From the NCBI GenBank assembly GCA_034432935.1, contig DAOUBD010000048.1, positions 1-64,000 on the forward strand: a stretch of 64,000 nucleotides of DNA. Direction: 5' to 3'. The translations under genes and the position numbers were made by a program. This document shows, piece by piece, positions 58,484-64,000 of the stretch (its first letter is position 1; every line of letters starts with the position of its first letter). Source of the stretch: DAOUAG01 sp034432935. GTDB taxonomy: Bacteria; Chloroflexota; Dehalococcoidia; SM23-28-2; RBG-16-64-32. The notes beneath the pieces are model-generated. The model had not been told where the DNA came from and did no database searches. It saw nothing but the letters and a program-made list of their open reading frames with translations.

Positions 58484-61288
58484 TTAGGCTGGCTCGATTT
58501 CGACCCTGGTGGCGCGGTCCACTGGGCACGGCTGCCACTCCATCATCCAGTACTGGAAGTGGCCGTAGCCACCTGCCAAGTGGAGCCACTTTATCATCCC
58601 GGGCTCGATGTTACTGGGCCCTGACCAGTTGGGGAACTGGTACGACTCCCAGCCGTTGTAGATGATGGCCTGGCCCGGGCGCACGGCCTCTGACAGCTTG
58701 GCGGGGACGACGGTCTCGCCCATGTCGTTGCGAACCCTGACGTCTTGGCCGTCGCGAACGCCGCGGACTGCCGCATCGGCCGGGTTCAGGAGAACGTGGG
58801 GGCGGCCCCGGTGGGTTTCCAACATCAGCCGGTTCACGATGTTCAGGGCATGGATGCTCCACCGGTTGTGGCCGCTGGTAAGAAGGAGGGGATACTCGCC
58901 GCCCATGGCTGGCGGGTCCTTATGGCAGGGGAGCTCCTCGCCGGCCTCCAGGAACCAGGGGTGATCCACGTAGAACTGGGCCCGCCGGGTGAGGGTCGGG
59001 TAGGGGTGCTTCTCCTCGACCCGGAGGCGGAAGGGCGTGAAGGTCTCGTCCGGCTTCACGTAGGAGGCCTGGGCCACCGCCCGGGGGGCGATCCCGAGGC
59101 CGCTCCAGCGGGCATACCCTTTCTCCCGCAGCGTCTTCAGGCTGGTGCCCTCCGGCAAGGCCCCGGTGAGGGTCGTGTCGTACACCATCTCTTCCGCTAT
59201 CTGCTCTTCGTCCTGAAGCCCGCCGTTGGCGACCATGCGCGCGTAGAGCCCATCCATCTTGAAGGTCATGCCGGCGGAGTTCTTGTACTCATTGATCCCG
59301 CGTTCCTTGGCTCGGGATTCAAGCTTGGCGCAAAGTAGCCGGAAGATCTCCCACTCGCTCTTGGCCTCGCCCGGCGGATCGACAACCTTGTCGCAGAAGG
59401 TGAGGTTCATGGTGTGGCTGCTGGGGATGCCGAAGGCGATCTTCTCGTACTGCTGGGCGACCGGAAGAACGATGTCCGAGTAGAGGCCGGTGGTGCTCAT
59501 GCGCGGGTCCATGGTCACGATCATCTTCAGCTTTGGCCAGAGGGTCTTGAGCAGCACGTTCTGGCCGCCGCGGGTGCGGCGCAACATGTTGCCGCCTACC
59601 TCTATCATGACCCGGGGTGTTTGATCCTTGCGCGGCAGGTCTACCCCCTGCCACCAGCGCTTTTCTATCGCCTCCTGCCAGTACTCCGCGAAGGGACGCT
59701 TCATGGACGAGTCGTGCCACTCCCGCTTCGACCAGATGCGGTCGAAGCCGCAGTGGTAGTACCAGAGGAAAGCCGGCGGGTACATGAGGAGGCCGCCCAC
59801 CCCGAGCTGGGCGGTGCGCTTGGAGAGGGCGATGTTGGCCAGTTCATCGTTGAGGCTGGGGTCCATGCCCTTGAGGGCGTTCATCATCTGGCGGGCCATT
59901 GCCACCAGCGCCCGGGGGTCGGTGTCCGGGTTTTCCTTGAACTGGACCAGCCCCGATCCGTCGAAGAAGCCGCCGGTCCATGCCCGGACGCCTGTGCCCT
60001 TGCGCCCCCAGTTGCCCGTGAGACCGAGGAGCAGTAGCTCGGAGCGCTCGATGAGGTCGCCGTGGTAGTACTTCCCGGCGTTGCTGAGGCCTGAGATGAT
60101 GTTCGTCCGCTTGCGGGCCACCTTGCGGGCGAGTTGACGGATCACCTCTGGGGCGACGCCACAGATGGCGGAGGCCTGTTCCGGCGTATAGTCACGCAGG
60201 CGCTCCTTGGCCATCTCGAAGACGGTCGTGACCTCGATCTTGCGGCCATCCCGCCCCGTCACCCGGAATCTTCCCTCCAGGGCTGGATCGATATCGCCCA
60301 GGGCAAGGGTCGCCCTCGGCGCTTCGGCCACGGCGCCCGTCCGGGTGTCCCAGAAGTAGAACTGGTCATCCCGGCCGCCGTCCTGTAGGTCTGACTGGCG
60401 CAGGTAGGTCCGGGTGTCCAGCCTGACCAGCAGCGGCAGGTCTGTCTGGTCCTTGACGAAGGGTTCGTCCCACAACCTCTCTTCCACCACGACGTTGGCC
60501 ATGCCTAAGGCGAAGGCGGCGTCAGAGCCCGGGCGGACGGAGACGTAGTAGTCGGCGTGGATGGCCGAGGGGCTGAAGTCCGGCGCCACGGTCACCACCT
60601 CGGCGCCCTTGTAGCGGGCCTCGGTGATGTAATGCTGGTGGGGAATGCGGGTGTAGACCGGGTTGGAGAACCAGATGAAGATCAGCTCCGAATGGAACCA
60701 ATCATCGATGGAGCTGACGGGATCGAACATGCCGTAGGTGATGTAGTGGCCGGGAGCGAAGTCGGTAATCTCGGCGTTCATATCAAGGAGCAGGCTGCCG
60801 ACATAGGCAGCGAAGCGGTGACGGGCGAAGAGCCCCCAGGTGCTGGCGCTGGCGCCGCCAACGTGAATGATGGCCTCCGGCCCAACCTCCTCGATGGCGT
60901 CCAGGATGGCGTCGGCCACTTCCGTGAGGGCCTGGTCCCAAGAGATGCGCTTCCAGCGTCCCGAGCCCCGCTTGCCGACACGCTTCAGCGGGTGCAGGAC
61001 GCGCTCCTTGGCGTAGAGCAGTTGGCTCCAGGCGACGCCTTTCTGGCAACCCATGGGGTTCATGTCGGGCACGCCCGGCTCCACCGGCTCGAGGGTTCCA
61101 GCCTGCTCTTCTCGCCAGATGACTCCGTCCTTGACGTACACCCGCAACGGGCAGTTGCCGGGGTAGCAGTCGATACAGTGGCTGCCGATGGCGACCCGGT
61201 CCCATCGCCAGTCTTGGCGGTAGAGATCTTCGGGCGATCGATAGGCTGCGCTGGGGGCGCGGGGCTGAGGGGCATTTTCAAGGAGCAT
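58484..61288 (-). CDS. Type II DMSO-reductase-family molybdopterin alpha subunit 6
   Basis: 934 residues. FS0 ligands His37, Cys41, Cys46 and Cys81; putative molybdenum ligand Asp176 in ITDFAPG. No Tat signal (MLLENAPQPRAP). The ATG at 61288 has GGGGAGGA upstream; the frame runs open to 61477 across the regulatory region. It heads a two-gene unit with the zinc alcohol dehydrogenase, and its promoter region contains both a palindrome (61301-61320) and a composite element (61346-61387). No beta or gamma gene adjoins it. Confidence 0.88.
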   Translation of the reverse strand: MLLENAPQPRAPSAAYRSPEDLYRQDWRWDRVAIGSHCIDCYPGNCPLRVYVKDGVIWREEQAGTLEPVEPGVPDMNPMGCQKGVAWSQLLYAKERVLHPLKRVGKRGSGRWKRISWDQALTEVADAILDAIEEVGPEAIIHVGGASASTWGLFARHRFAAYVGSLLLDMNAEITDFAPGHYITYGMFDPVSSIDDWFHSELIFIWFSNPVYTRIPHQHYITEARYKGAEVVTVAPDFSPSAIHADYYVSVRPGSDAAFALGMANVVVEERLWDEPFVKDQTDLPLLVRLDTRTYLRQSDLQDGGRDDQFYFWDTRTGAVAEAPRATLALGDIDPALEGRFRVTGRDGRKIEVTTVFEMAKERLRDYTPEQASAICGVAPEVIRQLARKVARKRTNIISGLSNAGKYYHGDLIERSELLLLGLTGNWGRKGTGVRAWTGGFFDGSGLVQFKENPDTDPRALVAMARQMMNALKGMDPSLNDELANIALSKRTAQLGVGGLLMYPPAFLWYYHCGFDRIWSKREWHDSSMKRPFAEYWQEAIEKRWWQGVDLPRKDQTPRVMIEVGGNMLRRTRGGQNVLLKTLWPKLKMIVTMDPRMSTTGLYSDIVLPVAQQYEKIAFGIPSSHTMNLTFCDKVVDPPGEAKSEWEIFRLLCAKLESRAKERGINEYKNSAGMTFKMDGLYARMVANGGLQDEEQIAEEMVYDTTLTGALPEGTSLKTLREKGYARWSGLGIAPRAVAQASYVKPDETFTPFRLRVEEKHPYPTLTRRAQFYVDHPWFLEAGEELPCHKDPPAMGGEYPLLLTSGHNRWSIHALNIVNRLMLETHRGRPHVLLNPADAAVRGVRDGQDVRVRNDMGETVVPAKLSEAVRPGQAIIYNGWESYQFPNWSGPSNIEPGMIKWLHLAGGYGHFQYWMMEWQPCPVDRATRVEIEPA

Positions 61289-61300
61289 CGCTTCCTCCCC

Positions 61301-61320
61301 AGACAAACAATCGTTTGTCT
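61301..61320. promoter_or_regulatory. Operator palindrome, site D (imperfect core)
   Basis: AGACAAAC, AATC, GTTTGTCT: arms of 8 bp around a four-base centre, one base different from the TTGACAAACAAACGTTTG form of sites B and C. It lies 13 bp before the alpha 6 start codon, overlapping its leader. Confidence 0.6.
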
Positions 61321-61345
61321 CAAATGTGGGGTTCGGGCGGCTGGC

Positions 61346-61387
61346 GCGTCTGTCGGGCAAAGTACCGTATCCGCGTAGGGCTTTACC
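61346..61387 (-). promoter_or_regulatory. Composite promoter element, copy 9 (upstream of alpha 6)
   Basis: Minus strand: GGTAAAGCCCTAC, GCGGATACGGTACTT, then TGCCCGACAGACGC. First and second blocks both match closely. Confidence 0.6.
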
Positions 61388-61402
61388 GGACAGGTCGTAG
61401 TG

Positions 61403-61449
61403 TAGGGCGGTGCCCCACGGTAAAACTACTGCCGTTACCCGACAGACGG
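61403..61449 (+). promoter_or_regulatory. Composite promoter element, copy 10 (upstream of FAD oxidoreductase)
   Basis: GTAGGGCGGTGCCCCAC, GGTAAAACTACTGCCG, then TTACCCGACAGACGG. It faces the opposite way from copy 9, 16 bp away. Confidence 0.6.
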
Positions 61450-61477
61450 GGCGGCGAAAGACCCTTAGTATACGCAC

Positions 61478-61489
61478 ACAAACGTTTGT
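61478..61489. promoter_or_regulatory. Operator palindrome, site E
   Basis: ACAAACGTTTGT, a perfect 12 bp palindrome, 7 bp after a TAGTAT -10-like box and 50 bp before the oxidoreductase start. Confidence 0.7.
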
Positions 61490-61538
61490 TTGCTCGCCTC
61501 CGGGCCTGCGCCGCGCCTAGGGCCCGGCTAGCGGAGGG

Positions 61539-63023
61539 GTGTCCGTGGAGACGAAGTACGATGTCATCATCATAGGCAGCGGCCCCGGCGGCATGGCCTG
61601 CGCTGCGCTCTTGGCCAAGGCCGGCCTGCGCACCCTGGTCCTGGAGAAGAATGCCGTCTTGGGCGGAAAGATGGTCACCGTCTCCCGCGACGGCCACACA
61701 TACGACCTCTGGCCCCACGGCCAGGTGCCCATGCGGGGCTCCGCCTTCGAGATCATCTTCAAGGAACTGGGCGTCGAATCGGATCTGCAGGCTTGCCTCA
61801 CGCCGGAGGACCCCCGGGAGGTGTGCAGCATCAGCTACCGGGCCCGCGGCTGGAAGGACTATCGGACTATCCGCACGGCCCAGGCCCGCCAGGACGCAAC
61901 CCCGTTCTTCGATCTCTGGGGGTTGGCGGAGGACGAACGCCTGAAGGCGATGCGCTTTCTGACCAACATGGTCATGATGCCTCCCGACGAGGTCGACCGC
62001 CTGGACGACGTGACCATGCACGATTTTCTCACTCAGCACGACATCCCGTATGCCCTTTACAGCTACCTCGCCTTCCACTCCAACGCCTCCCTGGCGGAGC
62101 CCGTCGATCGCGTAGCAGCCTCGGAGCAGGTCAAGATCATGCAGCAGATCGCCCTCCAGGGCGGCGGCGGCAACTACAAGGGCGGATTTGGCCACCTCAT
62201 CGACGTGCTGGCCCGCGAATACAACCGCCTAGGCGGGGCGATACTGACCCGGGCCCGCGCCGACCGCATCGTCGTGGAGGATGGCCGCGTTGCCGGTGTC
62301 ATCAGCGGGGGTCAGCGCTTCGATGCCCCCGTCGTGGTCAGCAGCGCTGGCCTCCAGCCCACCGTCCTCAAGCTGGTGGGCGAGGAGCACTTTGACCCAG
62401 CGTACGTACGCTACGTCCGTGACCTCCAGCCAGGCTGGGGCTTCACCAGCGGCCGGTATTTCCTCAAGAGGAGCGTCCTCGATCTCCCCATGTACGTCGT
62501 CTACTCCGACGACTCCTGGTGGGACATGGCCCGCTACCAGGCCGTCAGAGGGGGGCACGTGCCGGACGAGGTCATTCTGTTTGCAGTGGTGCCCTCCAAC
62601 TACGACCCAGAGATGTCGCCTCCGGGCAAGCAGGTGCTGGTGGCCGGCACCATCTGCCCTCCGGACCCGGAGGCGCGAGAGATAGAGGCACTGTACCGCA
62701 AGATGGACGAGATGCTGGCGCGCCTCTTCCCGGAGGCCTGGGCTGCCGTGGAGCGGGCCGAATATGGCGGGCCCCGCGAGGTCTCCTCGTCCACCCGGGA
62801 CTCTGTGGTTCCGGGGGCGGGCGGAGAGTGTGTCGGCCTCGCCTCCATGGTGGGCCAGTGCGGCAAGCACAAGCCGTCGCCGGAGGCCCCAATCCCCGGG
62901 TTGTACTTCGCCGGGGCCGATGCTGGCAGCGCTGGCATGGGCACCCATATGGCGGCTGATTCGGGTATGCGTGTAGCGCAGATGGTCGTGGAGCGTCTCC
63001 AACGAATTGAACAGGGAGGGTGA
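61539..63023 (+). CDS. FAD-dependent oxidoreductase, phytoene desaturase (CrtI)-like
   Basis: 494 residues. The N-terminal IIIGSGPGGMACAALLAKAG dinucleotide-binding motif and the C-terminal GLYFAGADAGSAGMGTHMAADSG match the CrtI/phytoene desaturase-type amine-oxidase-like flavoproteins. It probably desaturates or dehydrogenates a lipophilic substrate. Divergent from alpha 6, with operator E and composite copy 10 upstream, so it belongs to the same regulon. GTG at 61539 is taken; GTG at 61545 has a slightly better ribosome-site spacing (CGGAGGGG). Confidence 0.82.
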   Translation: MSVETKYDVIIIGSGPGGMACAALLAKAGLRTLVLEKNAVLGGKMVTVSRDGHTYDLWPHGQVPMRGSAFEIIFKELGVESDLQACLTPEDPREVCSISYRARGWKDYRTIRTAQARQDATPFFDLWGLAEDERLKAMRFLTNMVMMPPDEVDRLDDVTMHDFLTQHDIPYALYSYLAFHSNASLAEPVDRVAASEQVKIMQQIALQGGGGNYKGGFGHLIDVLAREYNRLGGAILTRARADRIVVEDGRVAGVISGGQRFDAPVVVSSAGLQPTVLKLVGEEHFDPAYVRYVRDLQPGWGFTSGRYFLKRSVLDLPMYVVYSDDSWWDMARYQAVRGGHVPDEVILFAVVPSNYDPEMSPPGKQVLVAGTICPPDPEAREIEALYRKMDEMLARLFPEAWAAVERAEYGGPREVSSSTRDSVVPGAGGECVGLASMVGQCGKHKPSPEAPIPGLYFAGADAGSAGMGTHMAADSGMRVAQMVVERLQRIEQGG

Positions 63024-63029
63024 CAGGCG

Positions 63030-64000
63030 TTGAGACCCCGGGACGAATACGTCGGCGATATCCAGGCAGATTTGGCGGCTTGGTTGCGTGGGAAGCTGCC
63101 CGAGGCGACCAACCTCGAGCTATCGCCCTTAAAGCGCCCTGCCGCCGGGTTCTCCAACGAGACCTACCTTTGCGACCTGTCCTATGACGAACGGGGGGTG
63201 CGCCGTGTCGAGCCCATCGTCGTCCGGCTCGAGCCCAAGTACCGGGTCTTCCCCGAGTACGATCTGGAGAAGCAGTACCGCATCATGGCCTGCTTGGCCG
63301 GGACGGATGTTCCGGTGCCCAGGGTGCGTTGGTACGAGGGCGATCGCAGGGTTGTAGGCTCCGCTTTCTACGTAATGGACAAGGTCGAGGGAGAGGCCCC
63401 GCCAGAGGTGCCGCCCTACCACGCCTTCGGTATGCTTTTCAACGCAACGCCGGAACGCCGGGCCAAGGTCTGGTGGAACGGGATAGAGATCCTGGCCCGC
63501 ATTCACACCTTGGACTGGCGGAAGCTGGGGCTATCCTTCTTGGGGGAGCCTGGGGGTGGCACCGAGGCCATAGACCGCCAGCTTGACTACTACGGGCGCT
63601 ATCTGGACTGGGTGAAGGAGAGGGGCCCCCAGCCGGTACTGGACGCGGCCCTGGCCTGGCTCCGAGATCATCGCTACGAGCCCAAGCGCTTGACCCTCTG
63701 CTGGGGCGATAGCCGCCTGCCTAACCTGATGTACAAGGACGACTCCGTCGTGGCCGTCCTGGACTGGGAGATGGCCTGGCTGGGAGATCCGGAGGCAGAC
63801 CTGGCGTGGTGGATCTTCATGGATTGGCAGGGCTGCGAGGGCTACGGCATCCCGCGGCTGGAAGGTTTCCCTTCGGCCGATGACACTATTCGGCGCTACG
63901 AGGAGCTGACGGGCGCGAAGGTGGAGCACGCCTTCTACAACGAGGTGTTCGCCGCCTTCCGTTTTGGCGTCGTCCTGGCGCGGGTGGCCCATCTCATGAA
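63030..64000 (+). CDS. APH-family phosphotransferase (3' end outside window)
   Basis: The frame is open to the window end, so the C-terminus is missing; about 323 residues are visible. It has the kinase catalytic-type loop LCWGDSRLPNLM (WGD where HGD is usual) and the metal-binding VLDWEMAWLGDPEADLAW. It is closer to the fungal/bacterial small-molecule kinases than to antibiotic enzymes. The His of HGD replaced by Trp is also seen in several ACAD10/11-type relatives, but activity should be checked. The TTG start at 63030 has GGGAGGG upstream. It lies 6 bp after the FAD oxidoreductase, so cotranscribed. Confidence 0.78.
   Translation, partial: MRPRDEYVGDIQADLAAWLRGKLPEATNLELSPLKRPAAGFSNETYLCDLSYDERGVRRVEPIVVRLEPKYRVFPEYDLEKQYRIMACLAGTDVPVPRVRWYEGDRRVVGSAFYVMDKVEGEAPPEVPPYHAFGMLFNATPERRAKVWWNGIEILARIHTLDWRKLGLSFLGEPGGGTEAIDRQLDYYGRYLDWVKERGPQPVLDAALAWLRDHRYEPKRLTLCWGDSRLPNLMYKDDSVVAVLDWEMAWLGDPEADLAWWIFMDWQGCEGYGIPRLEGFPSADDTIRRYEELTGAKVEHAFYNEVFAAFRFGVVLARVAHLM

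Overview
This 64 kb window is GC-rich and densely coding, with short gaps, overlapping ATGA junctions and no transposase, integrase, tRNA, rRNA or CRISPR array that I can see. The lipoprotein-type (clade II) nitrous oxide reductase, the many CoA-ester enzymes and the high GC suggest an environmental facultative denitrifier. Chloroflexota is my best guess, but the window has no phylogenetic marker and that guess is weak.

Left part (1-19.4 kb): the end of a LysM protein; a divergent acyl-CoA dehydrogenase/aminoglycoside-phosphotransferase-fold kinase pair resembling a split ACAD10/ACAD11; an SDR; two radical SAM/SPASM proteins (AhbC-like and AhbD/TIGR04053-like) probably serving oxygen-independent heme synthesis; and a lipoprotein cupredoxin. 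A nine-gene minus-strand operon (19261 to 7244) follows. It encodes two sets of type II DMSO-reductase-family subunits (gamma, beta, chaperone, gamma, beta, chaperone, alpha, alpha) and an NCS1-type transporter.

Centre (19.4-34 kb): an orphan receiver, an unusual ArsR-HTH/histidine kinase with its NarL-type response regulator, mobB-mobA for molybdenum cofactor maturation, an Rrf2 regulator, a nos cluster (nosZ, nosB-like, nosD, nosF, nosY) and a third alpha-beta pair.

Right part (34-64 kb): a PLP enzyme, an acyl-CoA dehydrogenase, YHS and DUF192 proteins, then a large minus-strand operon (48091 to 37051) resembling actinobacterial sterol side-chain degradation: two DUF35 proteins, Ltp4/Ltp3-like thiolase-fold proteins, FadD19-like ligase, enoyl-CoA hydratase, acyl-CoA dehydrogenase, TetR, CYP125-like P450, SDR and nitronate monooxygenase. 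Divergent from it run a FadA5-like thiolase, a 17-beta-HSD4-like SDR, two further alpha subunits and a nitroreductase. A zinc alcohol dehydrogenase, a sixth alpha subunit, a CrtI-like FAD oxidoreductase and a second APH-type kinase close the window.

Taken together: six molybdenum hydroxylase/dehydrogenase-type alpha subunits (the family of ethylbenzene dehydrogenase and steroid C25 dehydrogenase) sit among genes for CoA-dependent degradation of a branched or sterol-like side chain and for N2O respiration. I infer an oxygen-independent alkyl hydroxylation and degradation system linked to denitrification. Two recurring DNA motifs tie the pieces together. One is a palindrome with core CAAACGTTTG at five promoters, in two cases inside a TTGACA-N18-TATACA promoter. 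The other is a composite element (GGYAAAKCCCYAC, an A/T-rich hexamer, then TGCCCGACAGACRG) with about seven good copies and two to three degraded ones.
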